A stretch of 50,853 bases of DNA from an uncultured Flavobacteriaceae bacterium (GTDB lineage Bacteria; Bacteroidota; Bacteroidia; Flavobacteriales; Flavobacteriaceae), in the NCBI GenBank assembly GCA_947500385.1, contig CANMSA010000027.1, forward strand, positions 1 to 50,853, in the 5' to 3' direction. The notes beneath the pieces were generated by a model. The model did no database searches. It saw nothing but the letters and a program-made list of their open reading frames with translations, and was not told the origin of the DNA. Every line of letters begins with the position of its first letter. Positions within the stretch are counted from its first letter, which is position 1. Shown in pieces: positions 36,333 through 45,200 of the stretch. Both the position numbers and the translations under genes were made by a program.

Positions 36333-36932
36333 TCATACCAATTGGGAAGCCCTTATTCTACTAAGTGTGGAGGGAGTCATATTTAAATAGGAGGCAATAT
36401 CTTTTAATCGAATTCTATTAAAGATAGATGGATTTTGTTTCATAAGTGCAGTAAAGCGTTCTTTGGCAGTTGTTTTCTGTAGATTGATAATGTGCCTTTC
36501 CAATCCGCAATAATATTGCTCCATAATATGTCGAATGGAATGGTCCATTTTTGGAAAACGTTCGCTCATTAAATTCCAATTTTGTTTGGATACCCGCTTT
36601 AATTTACAATCCTCTATGGTCTTTAAACTAATAAGACTTGGTTGGTGAGACAAAAATGAATGAAAAGCGGTTACAAAAGACACTTCGAGACTAATACAGG
36701 TAACATGCTCTCCTTTATCGGAAACAAAAAATTTCTTTATGGCACCTTCTTCCAAAAAGTATACATAATCGCACATTTCCCCTTCCTCGACCAAAAAGGT
36801 ATTTTTTTTAACACGAAAATCCTCCCATAGATACAGTAACTCGGAAACCAGGGCGTAGTCGTTAACATATTTCATTAAAAGAGACGCTAATTTTCCCGTA
36901 GGAATCTGACTTATCTGTATCATATTAAACAA
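36333..36932 (-). CDS. Crp/Fnr-family transcriptional regulator
   Basis: A 199-residue regulator with a cyclic-nucleotide-binding-type beta-roll (about residues 25-115, FLVEEGEMCDYVYFLEEG) and a C-terminal winged helix whose recognition helix is in DIASYLNMTPSTLSRIR. There is no cluster of cysteines for an iron-sulfur centre, so it is not an FNR-type oxygen sensor; the effector is unknown. This short form is common in Bacteroidota. It lies just upstream of, and co-directional with, the biosynthetic operon and may control it, but the 400-base distance to a usable promoter leaves that open. An ATG three codons in (MIQISQ) could be the start. A 19-base palindromic element lies 160 bases upstream (37091-37109). 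Confidence 0.88.
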   Translation of the reverse strand: MFNMIQISQIPTGKLASLLMKYVNDYALVSELLYLWEDFRVKKNTFLVEEGEMCDYVYFLEEGAIKKFFVSDKGEHVTCISLEVSFVTAFHSFLSHQPSLISLKTIEDCKLKRVSKQNWNLMSERFPKMDHSIRHIMEQYYCGLERHIINLQKTTAKERFTALMKQNPSIFNRIRLKDIASYLNMTPSTLSRIRASQLV

Positions 36933-37090
36933 TTAGGGGCATTTGTTTATAATCGAATTTTAAGAGCAAATATTACAACTTGTTCCTACATCCTGTGATT
37001 TTCGTATATACGGTACAAACATGTATATTGGATTAAATATACTTAATTATTTGCGCTTTTTTGCTGTAATTTTCCATAAATTGCGTCAAT

Positions 37091-37109
37091 AATGCAATAT
37101 TTTGCAATT
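37091..37109. promoter_or_regulatory. Repeated palindromic element, copy 1 (candidate Crp/Fnr operator)
   Basis: AATGCAATATTTTGCAATT, identical over 19 bases to 42636-42654. The core TGCAA-TATT-TTGCA is a 5-N4-5 palindrome, the layout used by Crp/Fnr-family dimers. It lies upstream of the Crp/Fnr gene, which would fit autoregulation. The binding protein is inferred. Confidence 0.5.
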
Positions 37110-37172
37110 ACTTAACATTTCGCGTGTTGGTAATTACTCTTTTTTTTGGACAAACTTGTAAGAACGATAAAT

Positions 37173-37206
37173 ATATAAATACGCTCATTTATTAGCGTAT
37201 TTATAT
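37173..37206 (-). terminator. Hairpin at the 3' end of the methyltransferase gene
   Basis: A perfect 13-base inverted repeat, ATATAAATACGCT (37173-37185) and AGCGTATTTATAT (37194-37206), with an 8-base loop. It begins right at the methyltransferase stop codon and is followed on the minus strand by an AT-rich stretch. It could equally act as a binding site. Confidence 0.6.
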
Positions 37207-37868
37207 CATTGTATTGTGAGTGTAAAAATAACCGACAGTGGCTTTTTTTGTTGATTACAAATCTCTTGCAACCTTATTAATTTATAACCGGAAGCTTGTA
37301 AGATGCCAATCCAATCCTCAAAAGTTCTAGCATACCACGAATGCCCATCGGACCAATTTCCAGACAATCCCTTCCAAGAATCATGGATAGTTTGGCTTTC
37401 ATAGGGCAACTGCTGTTCCATAAAGAAAAAAGGGTGTAGGGTTTGAATTACGAGGTGTCCGTTTTTAGATAAGGTTTTCTTTAAACTAATCAACAATTTT
37501 TCCAAGGCGTCCGCCAGATAGATGGAAAAATTGAATACGATTACGTCATACGGTGCTTCTGGAATCTTTGCCCCATTGGCTATTTCTTCAAATGTAATTT
37601 GATAAAAATTACCCGTTTGTTTTTTGGCAAAATCTATCAAGGCCGCAGTTGCGTCAATACCCACCATACTTTTTCCAACATGGGTAAGGTTTCTGACCAA
37701 CCATCCTTCACCGCATCCCATGTCCAAAATTTTTGATCCCGGTAAAGAGACCACAGCTTTTTCAATTGCAGGATTGGTAAAATGTCTTGAAGCTAGCTGT
37801 CCCTTTTTCATTACGCGAATCCACTCTGCCGCATTTTTCTCCCATGATCGCATTATGTCATTTTCCAT
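37206..37868 (-). CDS. Class I SAM-dependent methyltransferase
   Basis: A 220-residue methyltransferase with the SAM-binding glycine motif ILDMGCGEGWL (about residues 44-54), an acidic loop in VGIDATAALIDFA and the motif IV region YDVIVFNFSIYLA. The substrate cannot be told. The gene stands alone: a strong terminator (37976-38014) separates it from the SusC/SusD genes upstream, and a hairpin follows it. It is not close enough to the biosynthetic operon to be counted as part of it, though a tailoring role is possible. Confidence 0.85.
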   Translation of the reverse strand: MENDIMRSWEKNAAEWIRVMKKGQLASRHFTNPAIEKAVVSLPGSKILDMGCGEGWLVRNLTHVGKSMVGIDATAALIDFAKKQTGNFYQITFEEIANGAKIPEAPYDVIVFNFSIYLADALEKLLISLKKTLSKNGHLVIQTLHPFFFMEQQLPYESQTIHDSWKGLSGNWSDGHSWYARTFEDWIGILQASGYKLIRLQEICNQQKKPLSVIFTLTIQ

Positions 37869-37975
37869 TTTATATGTTTTTTGAAGTTCTGCATAGCCTT
37901 GTAAAAATATACCTGCAAGCCAATTGTTATCCAGGATGGCTTACTTTACCTAAATGTAGTGATATCTTCAAAACA

Positions 37976-38014
37976 AAAGACCCTCATTTGCTAACCAGGC
38001 AAAATCGGGTCTTT
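37976..38014 (-). terminator. Rho-independent terminator of the susC-susD operon
   Basis: The stem AAAGACCC (37976-37983)/GGGTCTTT (38007-38014) is perfect, with further pairing of TTTGC and GCAAA inside. On the minus strand the stem is followed by TTTTGTTTTG, a U-rich tract. It lies 24 bases after the SusD stop codon. Confidence 0.85.
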
Positions 38015-38037
38015 CTCCTCTAAACTAACTCAAACGA

Positions 38038-39378
38038 TTATATTGATGGGTCTCCAGGGGTATTGGGATTACTGTTTCTCTCAATATCCGGAAAAGGATA
38101 AAAGTTTCGATTGCGTTCCTCTTCGTAATCCATTGCACTGCCGCTTGGTTCTGGTCGATTGAACCTACGACTATCCTCTAGACTCATTCCTGTGAGGAAT
38201 AATTCCGCCCTTCTGTTTTTAAAAACCTCATTTAATAAATCAGCGACACTTCCGTCACCACTGTACGCCGCCGTATTGGCATTGATCCCAAAAACATCAT
38301 CGGTATCGGTAAGTACTTCGTTCAATGCTACAATGGCAGCGGCTGTATCGGGTGCCGCTTTTCTAAGATTCGCTTCAGCAATTATCAATTGCATTTCATC
38401 AGGCAAGTATAAAGGAATACTGGCCGTACTCGCATTATAGAAGCCAGCCAAGTCTTCGATGGGCAAACCGTTCTGGTTTAATTCCGCCAAAGGAACCAAG
38501 TAGAATGAAAGTCGACCATCTGCGGCATCAAAGGAGAATTCAGCAGGTAATCCAAAATTATCCCTCGGTTTAAAGTTCGGTGCGTCATTCTGAAAAACCC
38601 TTGCCCAAATAGGATTGAGGTTTTGAGAATCATAGGTGAACAAGGAGGTTGAAGAAAGATCAACCTGTCCTGCCGCAGCAATTGCAGCATCATAGTTTCC
38701 TGCAAATAAATTGTACCGGGCCAGCATAGCATCGATGGAATTTGAAAGATCAATGTTTCCTTGGGTAATCTGGGCTGAAAACTCATCGGATATCGGAGTA
38801 CCGGTAATGAGCGTTTTTGCCTCTCCCAATAAGGTGATTGCCGTATTCAATGCTTCTATCCTGGATACAAAGGGCGCATCATTGTCCGCACTGGTGACCA
38901 CTACTACATCTGTGTAATTCTGGGCCAAGCTCGCGATCGCGATCGCCTTGTAGAATTTCGCATAGGCTACTAAACCACTTTTGGTTCCTTCCTCCAAGGC
39001 AATACTTTCGGTGTTTGCTTCAATATCTTCGGCAACCTTTATGATTCTTAACATGGTGGACCAAAGGCCTTGCACATTTGAATTAAAATTCGGCAAAGTA
39101 GCGCCACCATCTTCCAACTCAATCATATTCTGAAAGGTAGTTGTGATGCCACCTTCACGGGTAGTAACTGCCGGAGTTTCTACTATAAACCGTAAGCCAG
39201 TGGTACTAAAAGTCTGCTGCAAACCTACTGCAGCCGCAAGAATACCTTCCCTTGAAGAAAAGGTTTGATCCACGGTAGGTGCATTTGGATTATCAAAATC
39301 GGTTTCACAGGATACCATAGGCAACAGGCCGATGATAGCTAATGCGAACCATAAAATATGTTTTATATTACTTTTCAT
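38038..39378 (-). CDS. SusD/RagB-family outer-membrane nutrient-binding lipoprotein
   Basis: A 446-residue lipoprotein. The signal peptide ends in a lipobox LPMVSC (Cys24), followed by ETDFDNPN, typical of SusD proteins. The body is rich in helical TPR-like repeats and ends with the family's C-terminal region, EVFKNRRAELFLTGM then DSRRF and YPFPDIERNSNPN. It would form the substrate-capturing lid on the partner SusC channel at the cell surface. It follows susC by 16 bases. At 446 residues it is on the short side for SusD. No glycoside hydrolase, lyase or sulfatase is near, so the ligand (glycan, peptide or other) is open. Confidence 0.93.
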   Translation of the reverse strand: MKSNIKHILWFALAIIGLLPMVSCETDFDNPNAPTVDQTFSSREGILAAAVGLQQTFSTTGLRFIVETPAVTTREGGITTTFQNMIELEDGGATLPNFNSNVQGLWSTMLRIIKVAEDIEANTESIALEEGTKSGLVAYAKFYKAIAIASLAQNYTDVVVVTSADNDAPFVSRIEALNTAITLLGEAKTLITGTPISDEFSAQITQGNIDLSNSIDAMLARYNLFAGNYDAAIAAAGQVDLSSTSLFTYDSQNLNPIWARVFQNDAPNFKPRDNFGLPAEFSFDAADGRLSFYLVPLAELNQNGLPIEDLAGFYNASTASIPLYLPDEMQLIIAEANLRKAAPDTAAAIVALNEVLTDTDDVFGINANTAAYSGDGSVADLLNEVFKNRRAELFLTGMSLEDSRRFNRPEPSGSAMDYEEERNRNFYPFPDIERNSNPNTPGDPSI

Positions 39379-39394
39379 TTTTATCTTTTTTGAA

Positions 39395-42373
39395 TTAGAA
39401 ACTTACGTTGATACCCAATTGATAGGTTCTAGGAATGGGCACACCTGCAAAATCAAAACCTCGAACGGCGTTGCTTTGACCTGCAGTATTAATTTCAGGA
39501 TCCCAACCACTGTAATCATCCCAAGAAATCAAGTTTCTTCCAATGAGACTAATACCTATATTGTCAATACGCTTAAAAGGCGACTTTAAATCATACCGCA
39601 AAGACAATTCTCTAAGTTTCACAAACGAGCCGTCTTCTACAAACTCCTCAAATATCCCTGCTTGGGCTCCACCAAACCCCTTGGGTCTGTTACCAGCTAA
39701 TTCTTCTCCTACGTTTGAACCGCCCCCAAAAATAACGTTGTCCAGCAATCGTCGATTCCAGTTGAATACATCAAAGCCTTGTACTGCATCGAATTGTACA
39801 CGTAATGTGAAATTTTTATAGGCAAATTCATTGATCAAGGACCCGAACCAATCTGGATTCGGATCTCCGATTACTTTTGAAGAGGCCCCATCATCGGTAG
39901 TCCCTGCGAAAGGGTAGCCGTTTTCATCCAAGGAAATACTACCATCAGCTTCTCTCGCATAGAACTGTCTGTAGAAGACGCCCAAAGGCTCTCCTTCGAT
40001 CACATAGTTCGTTGCAAAACTACCGGCCAAGGCAAATTGTCCGCCTCCGGCCACTTTGGTAATCGTGTTTTCGTTCTTTGAATAGGTAGCGGTGATATCC
40101 CAAGAAAAATCTTCCGTTCGTACAGGGGACCCTTTCAGCAAGAGCTCAACACCTTTATTCTCTAAATCCCCCACATTTTCGATACGAGAACCAAAACCTG
40201 TAGAAGATGCCAATTCGCGTGGAAGTAACAAGTCGGATACATCTTGTTTGTAATAGGTAAACTCAACTCCTAACCTATTGTTAAAGAAGCCTGCATCAAA
40301 TCCAAATTCTATTTCTTCTTGCCGCTCCGGCGCGATGTTCAAATCACCTAGCTGCGTATCTGGATTTAGACTTGGTACCCCGTTAATAGCGGACGGTACA
40401 TAGTTCGTAAATCGTTGAAAAGCAGAAAGTGCGGTGAGGTTACCTGCTTGCCCCCATGAACCTCTCACTTTAAAGGTGCTAAAGAAATCACCAAAGGTAT
40501 TTTCCCAAAACTCTTCTTGGGAAACGACATAGGAGAGACTCGCTTTTGCATACAATTGATCCCGTTCATCCTTCCCAAACGTAGAGGCACCATCTTGTCG
40601 TAAGGCACCATTCAAATATATTTTATCCTTATAGCTGAAGGACTGCTGAATAAACGCACCCCAGTAAGAAATTTGAGATCTGCTTTCACCTTGGGCAAGG
40701 ATGCTTCCACTTTCCGCCGTTTCCACAATCGGTGGCAGTCCATCGGCACTTATACCGATTCTATCAAATTCTTCATATTGCCAAGATCCTCCTACGGTCG
40801 TCGTAGACACGATGGCATCGGACAAGTTTGCTTTGTAAATCAAATTTAAATCACTGTTGTACTGAAAGTTATTGAGATCAGATCTACGGGCAAAACCGGC
40901 TCCATTGGGCGAGGTATTATTAATTGGTATGAACGCAGTCGCAGACTGATTAAAATAATCTAACCCCAACTTATAATTCGCCGATAGATTCTTGGAAATT
41001 TTCGCATCAAGGCCCACACTTGTGATAATACGATTTACCTTTTGACCAAAGTCGAATCGGTTGACCGCCTCGGCCGGATTGGTCCGGGGTACCAATAAAG
41101 AAGTAACCGGGTACACTCCGGAATCGTTCGGAGCGGGATTCACCGAGTTTTCACTAAACAAGAATCCCGTAATCGCTCCATAGGCCGAATTAATTCCCCC
41201 ATTTGGAATATCTGAGCTACTGCTTCGTACATAATTTAAACCGATATTTACATCTAACCAATCAAAAGCCTTCTGATTAATATTGGCCTTGAACCCTATT
41301 CGTCTGTAATCAGTATTCTTGATAATACCTTCATTATCCAATTGAGAGGCCGAAATAAAGTAAGAAGTCTTTTCATTCCCCCCGGTTACCGAAAGATAAT
41401 TTTCAACCCCAAAACCTGAACCAAAAAACTCATCCTGAAGATCATAGCGCGTTACTGGCACCGTGGCAAGATCTGTTCTGTCGAATGGATTTTCCCAAGC
41501 GAGCGGCACTGTATTATAATCGATTTTTTTCCGCAATTCATTTACACGGATACTGGTAGAAAAGTTAAACTTTGGGTCGCCACTTTTTCCTTTCTTGGTA
41601 AATATTTGAACTACCCCGTTGCTCGCTCTAGAACCGTAAATGGCAGCGGCAGCGGCACCTTTGATAATTTCGATACGTTCAACATCGTTGGGGTTCAAAT
41701 CTGCCAGTCTATTCTGTGCGCTACCTCCCAAATCGACTAATTGATTGCTTGAGTTACTGATAATAATACCATCTACAATGTAAAGGGGGTCTGAATTTCC
41801 CAATACCGTACTTGGTCCTCTTAAGCGAATACTGATTCCCCCGGCTGGATCACCGGAATTCTGCTGTACCAATGCCCCGGTAACTTTACCGGAAATGGCC
41901 TGATCAACAGCCGTTGCGGCATTGTTCACCAAGTCTTCTGACTTTACCGTAGATATAGCATTTCCCAAGGTTCTTTTATTCACACCCGAATTCGTCCCGG
42001 TTACTATTACCTCATCGAGACTTAGTAAATCCTCGGTAAGCTGGGCATTGGTCGTTATCGAATCCGAACTCCCAACTTCTACGGAAGTTTTCTTTGTTGA
42101 ATACCCAATATAGCTAATGACCAAGGTATATGAACCAGCGGACAAAGTGGCATTGAAATTGTAGTTACCATCAAAATCCGAGACCACCCCGTATGTGGTA
42201 CCTTCGATAAAAACAGACGCACCGGCTATTGGAATATTCGTACTTGTATCTGTCACATTCCCATTAAAGGAATAATCACTGGTTTGCCCCTTAACCGAAG
42301 TAAAGCATACCATACATAATAGCAGTAAAAAAGGGAAAGATACCATCCCTTTCGTAAACTTCTTTTTTTTCAT
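39395..42373 (-). CDS. SusC/RagA-family TonB-dependent outer-membrane transporter
   Basis: A 992-residue TonB-linked receptor. It has a signal peptide (residues 1 to about 30, ending VKGQ), then a carboxypeptidase-regulatory-like beta-sandwich (about 33-115, IAGASVFIEGTTYGVVSDFDG), then the plug with SAQNRLADLNPNDVERIEI and GSRASNGVVQIFTKKG, and a beta-barrel that closes with a terminal Phe (LGINVSF). Energy comes from TonB-ExbBD, not encoded here. It would import the ligand captured by the SusD partner. It is the first gene of the pair and diverges from the DeoR-type regulator across a 360-base region with several inverted repeats. Confidence 0.95.
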   Translation of the reverse strand: MKKKKFTKGMVSFPFLLLLCMVCFTSVKGQTSDYSFNGNVTDTSTNIPIAGASVFIEGTTYGVVSDFDGNYNFNATLSAGSYTLVISYIGYSTKKTSVEVGSSDSITTNAQLTEDLLSLDEVIVTGTNSGVNKRTLGNAISTVKSEDLVNNAATAVDQAISGKVTGALVQQNSGDPAGGISIRLRGPSTVLGNSDPLYIVDGIIISNSSNQLVDLGGSAQNRLADLNPNDVERIEIIKGAAAAAIYGSRASNGVVQIFTKKGKSGDPKFNFSTSIRVNELRKKIDYNTVPLAWENPFDRTDLATVPVTRYDLQDEFFGSGFGVENYLSVTGGNEKTSYFISASQLDNEGIIKNTDYRRIGFKANINQKAFDWLDVNIGLNYVRSSSSDIPNGGINSAYGAITGFLFSENSVNPAPNDSGVYPVTSLLVPRTNPAEAVNRFDFGQKVNRIITSVGLDAKISKNLSANYKLGLDYFNQSATAFIPINNTSPNGAGFARRSDLNNFQYNSDLNLIYKANLSDAIVSTTTVGGSWQYEEFDRIGISADGLPPIVETAESGSILAQGESRSQISYWGAFIQQSFSYKDKIYLNGALRQDGASTFGKDERDQLYAKASLSYVVSQEEFWENTFGDFFSTFKVRGSWGQAGNLTALSAFQRFTNYVPSAINGVPSLNPDTQLGDLNIAPERQEEIEFGFDAGFFNNRLGVEFTYYKQDVSDLLLPRELASSTGFGSRIENVGDLENKGVELLLKGSPVRTEDFSWDITATYSKNENTITKVAGGGQFALAGSFATNYVIEGEPLGVFYRQFYAREADGSISLDENGYPFAGTTDDGASSKVIGDPNPDWFGSLINEFAYKNFTLRVQFDAVQGFDVFNWNRRLLDNVIFGGGSNVGEELAGNRPKGFGGAQAGIFEEFVEDGSFVKLRELSLRYDLKSPFKRIDNIGISLIGRNLISWDDYSGWDPEINTAGQSNAVRGFDFAGVPIPRTYQLGINVSF

Positions 42374-42733
42374 AGAGTTCTAGTTTAGTAAATATTTAGT
42401 TTTAGCTGCCCTTCCGCGAATGCGCAATTACGGAAGAAGTCGTATTGATTGGAAATTTGTCGATTTGGCGACAAACGACGATTAAAAAAAATCGAAATCC
42501 CATATTGATTTTGAAGTTGGCAAAGTATTGAATTTGCCATTTTTTAAGTTATACTGTGCCAATTCTTGCAAAATCATTCAAATATATGCAAATAACTGCT
42601 ACATATGCAATTTAATGCGTATATTTAATTCCTTTAATGCAATATTTTGCAATTTATCTCTTTTAATTAAGATGTCGTCAATTATTGTTGAAGAACGTCT
42701 AGATGTTATTTGTTTTTATATTTTTACCGTACC
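42374..42733. promoter_or_regulatory. Divergent control region between susC and the DeoR-type gene
   Basis: Visible elements: an inverted repeat CTTCCG (42411-42416)/CGGAAG (42431-42436); a perfect 7-6-7 repeat TTTGTCG (42456-42462)/CGACAAA (42469-42475); CGATT-A6-AATCG (42479-42494); and a minus-strand TATATTTG at 42579-42586, matching the Bacteroidetes -7 box TAnnTTTG, with a TTG (42608-42610 complement) upstream. The 19-base shared element is at 42636-42654. If the -7 box is right, susC has a long leader of about 200 bases containing the hairpins. Confidence 0.5.
42636..42654. promoter_or_regulatory. Repeated palindromic element, copy 2
   Basis: Identical 19 bases to 37091-37109, with core TGCAA-TATT-TTGCA. 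It sits 80 bases before the DeoR-type start codon and about 50 bases upstream of the susC -7 candidate on the minus strand, a place suited to activation of susC. Confidence 0.5.
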
Positions 42734-43483
42734 ATGTTAAAAGAAGAACGTCACCAAATTATCTTGAACGAAGTAAGAGTACACAACAGGGTACTCCTAA
42801 CTGACTTGGGGGAAATGCTCAATGTATCCTTAGACACCGTACGGCGTGATATTAAAAAGTTAGACGAGGAAAAGAAACTTAAAAAAGTTCATGGCGGAGC
42901 GATATCTCTTGGATTTGACAGTTACAGTTTCAAAGGATCCCAAATATATTCGAGAGAAGAAAAAACCCAAATTGCCAAGAAAGCAATTGCGCTTTTAAAG
43001 GAGGGACAAGTTATTATCTTAAGCGGTGGAACCACCAATTTGGAATTGGCACGATTGATTCCTGAAAAAATGAAACTCACCTGTTTTACACCGAGCCTTC
43101 CGGTCGCTATCGAATTGCTATCAAAACCAAATATTGAAGTCATTTTTATCGGTGGAAAACTTTCTCACCAGGCACAGATAACCATTGGTGCTGCTGCCAT
43201 ACGTTATTTAACGCAAATCAAATTCGACATAGGTTTTATTGGAACGGGCTACTTAGATTCCGTAAATGGACTTACTGAGTTCGATTGGGATGTAGTACAA
43301 ATCAAAAAAGCCATTATCAAGGCTTCAAGAAAAACGGTAGTCTTGTCAATTTCGGAAAAATTAAACTCAAGCCAACGCTATAAAACCTGTGATTTAAGTG
43401 ATATTGACACCTTGATCACGGAGTTAGAACCCAACGATGTTTCTTTGGTCCCTTTTGAAAAACAAGAGATAGCGCTCCTCTAA
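42734..43483 (+). CDS. DeoR/GlpR-family transcriptional regulator
   Basis: About 249 residues from the ATG at 42734 (MLKEERHQIILNEV), preferred over an upstream in-frame ATG at 42710 because DeoR proteins usually begin at this point. The N-terminal winged helix contains LTDLGEMLNVSLDTVRRDIKKLDE, the family signature, followed by VHGGAI. The C-terminal sugar-phosphate-sensing domain has SGGTTNLELA and GFIGTGYLD. It probably represses or tunes the divergent susC-susD pair in response to a phosphorylated sugar. It converges with the MarR gene, leaving only 6 bases between stop codons. Confidence 0.92.
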   Translation: MLKEERHQIILNEVRVHNRVLLTDLGEMLNVSLDTVRRDIKKLDEEKKLKKVHGGAISLGFDSYSFKGSQIYSREEKTQIAKKAIALLKEGQVIILSGGTTNLELARLIPEKMKLTCFTPSLPVAIELLSKPNIEVIFIGGKLSHQAQITIGAAAIRYLTQIKFDIGFIGTGYLDSVNGLTEFDWDVVQIKKAIIKASRKTVVLSISEKLNSSQRYKTCDLSDIDTLITELEPNDVSLVPFEKQEIALL

Positions 43484-43489
43484 TCGGTA

Positions 43490-44005
43490 CTATTCAATAT
43501 CGACCAATAGCTTGTGGAACGATTTTATCTTATCATCCTCATTGATAAGTTTGTTCATACAGGTTTCTAAAAAGCGTAGAAACGTCTTTTTCTCGGCACT
43601 GTCAAAACCTTCGGTCAAGTAATTGATTACCCCCAATCGCGACGGCTGCGTATTATTGACCAGTGTAATGCCCTTTTTCGTTAGTTTTAACCGCTTTTTC
43701 CTGCGATCATCCTTATCCTCGTATTGCCGAATCAGGCCTTTATCCAATAACACATTAATAAGGTTGGTGATATTGGCCCGCGAAACGTTCAAGGAGTCCG
43801 CGAGCTCGCTTGCCATTAAATCTTTGCTATGCTTTTCCCTTTTAAAAAATGGTAAATTGGGATTATTGGCCAAGTGCAGAAGAATCAACCATTGCTGGGT
43901 AGTCAATCCTACTTTTTGGTACACATCATCCCCTATTTTTTTTAGCTGATTCGACAAATCAAATATGCTTAATACAATCGATTCTTCTATGCTGCTTTCT
44001 ATCAT
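43490..44005 (-). CDS. MarR-family transcriptional regulator
   Basis: A 171-residue regulator with the MarR winged helix: LTTQQWLILLHLA, then ASELADSLNVSRANITNLINVLLDKGLI and the wing YEDKDDRRKKRLKLTKKG. It follows the nitrilase gene on the same strand (53 bases) and is probably co-transcribed. MarR proteins bind palindromes and let go when a phenolic or other small ligand binds; the TAGTTAA/TTAACTA repeats at 45106-45130 and 47319-47357 are likely targets. A looser half-site CTAACTA lies at 44028-44034, just before this gene. Confidence 0.92.
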   Translation of the reverse strand: MIESSIEESIVLSIFDLSNQLKKIGDDVYQKVGLTTQQWLILLHLANNPNLPFFKREKHSKDLMASELADSLNVSRANITNLINVLLDKGLIRQYEDKDDRRKKRLKLTKKGITLVNNTQPSRLGVINYLTEGFDSAEKKTFLRFLETCMNKLINEDDKIKSFHKLLVDIE

Positions 44006-44058
44006 TTCTTTTTCCTTGCTTACGAGTCTAACTACCGCGCAATATAAAGCACTTCGTA

Positions 44059-45105
44059 TTAACCCTGTAATTTTTTAATAACGTTTAATTGTGTTTTTAT
44101 AAACAATTCTTTCGACGGTTCTTTTGCTTTGAACGAATTGGCCGGATAATGCGAATACTTCGCATAAGACGGGGCGTACAATTCAAACCGCTGCCGGGCA
44201 TTGTAGTTTTGCATGGATACTTTTGAGCGATAATCCCGTAGTGCCATGATATCAATATAGCTATTGGCTACCATACTTCCTCCCGTACCGGCTTCAGACA
44301 ATACATGCCCTTCATATCCCACGATCTTGGACAGCCCATCCGTTGCGGCAAACGGAAAATCGATTCCGGAAATTCCGGCGGAATTCGCCGAAACCACGTA
44401 GCTCATATTCTCGATCGCCCTGGCGCGTTTGGCCACTTCCTTATGGGTCAGCTGCGGGCTTCCTGCCTCTGATGACGAATGCAAAAACACCTCCGCCCCG
44501 CGCATCATCAAACACCTGGCAATCTCGGGATACAGGATTTCTTCGGAGGCAATACAGGTCAACCTGCCCAATTTGGTATCTGCCACCGGAAATAAGGCCT
44601 CCTCACCGTAAACCTGTATGTACTCGTCCAACACATCATGCGGCGTAGGTGCAAACATTGAATTTAAACGGCGGTATTTGAGAATCAATGCTCCGGTATC
44701 ATCAATAATAAAACTGCTTTGAAAATAGAGTTCCGGAAAGTGTTCATCGAGTTCATAGAAATTGCCCGAAAGAAAAATAGATTGTTCTTTGCAAAACGCC
44801 TTCATTTGGTCAAAGAGTGGATCCTTCACTGAAAGACAGGCTTTCTTTCGCCATTGTTCCATATGCTCCCCAAAAGGAAAACTTGTCAGAAAATACTCCG
44901 GTAACACGACCAGTTTTAAATCGGGTCCTATAAATGCCTTAGATCCCCTTGTCTCTGCCAAAACCTTTTTTAGAGACGTTTGCATAAGGGCATATGCCTC
45001 TGCCCGGTCTTTACAGGAATTCACGGCAAAACACTCGGTTTGTAGGGCTAAAGCTTTATATCGTTGAATCAAATTCTGAAGATTAGGATATAGTACAAGG
45101 TACAA
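44059..45105 (-). CDS. Nitrilase/carbon-nitrogen hydrolase family protein
   Basis: A 348-residue enzyme with the family triad: E70 (VVLPEYFLTSF), K143 (LILKYRRLN) and C184 (GRLTCIASEEILYPE). The motif around the cysteine is less canonical than CxDxRFPE. It hydrolyses a C-N bond in an amide, nitrile or carbamoyl compound; the substrate is not evident. The annotated ATG abuts the inverted repeat at 45106-45130, leaving no room for a ribosome site. An in-frame TTG at 45072 (IQRYKALALQTECF) starts right before the first beta strand and is a credible true start. It leads a two-gene unit with the MarR gene. Confidence 0.85.
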   Translation of the reverse strand: MYLVLYPNLQNLIQRYKALALQTECFAVNSCKDRAEAYALMQTSLKKVLAETRGSKAFIGPDLKLVVLPEYFLTSFPFGEHMEQWRKKACLSVKDPLFDQMKAFCKEQSIFLSGNFYELDEHFPELYFQSSFIIDDTGALILKYRRLNSMFAPTPHDVLDEYIQVYGEEALFPVADTKLGRLTCIASEEILYPEIARCLMMRGAEVFLHSSSEAGSPQLTHKEVAKRARAIENMSYVVSANSAGISGIDFPFAATDGLSKIVGYEGHVLSEAGTGGSMVANSYIDIMALRDYRSKVSMQNYNARQRFELYAPSYAKYSHYPANSFKAKEPSKELFIKTQLNVIKKLQG

Positions 45106-45130
45106 AAATAGTTAATAATATTAACTATTT
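45106..45130. promoter_or_regulatory. Inverted repeat before the nitrilase gene (candidate MarR operator)
   Basis: AAATAGTTAA (45106-45115), spacer TAATA, TTAACTATTT (45121-45130): a perfect 10-5-10 palindrome. The same TAGTTAA/TTAACTA half-sites recur at 47319-47357. Assignment to the adjacent MarR protein is inferred. Confidence 0.65.
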
Positions 45131-45200
45131 ATACATAGAAGTTCGTTGAATCGATGAATGTCCGTTTACAAGGACCAACGCTCAAAAACGAACTAAGAAT

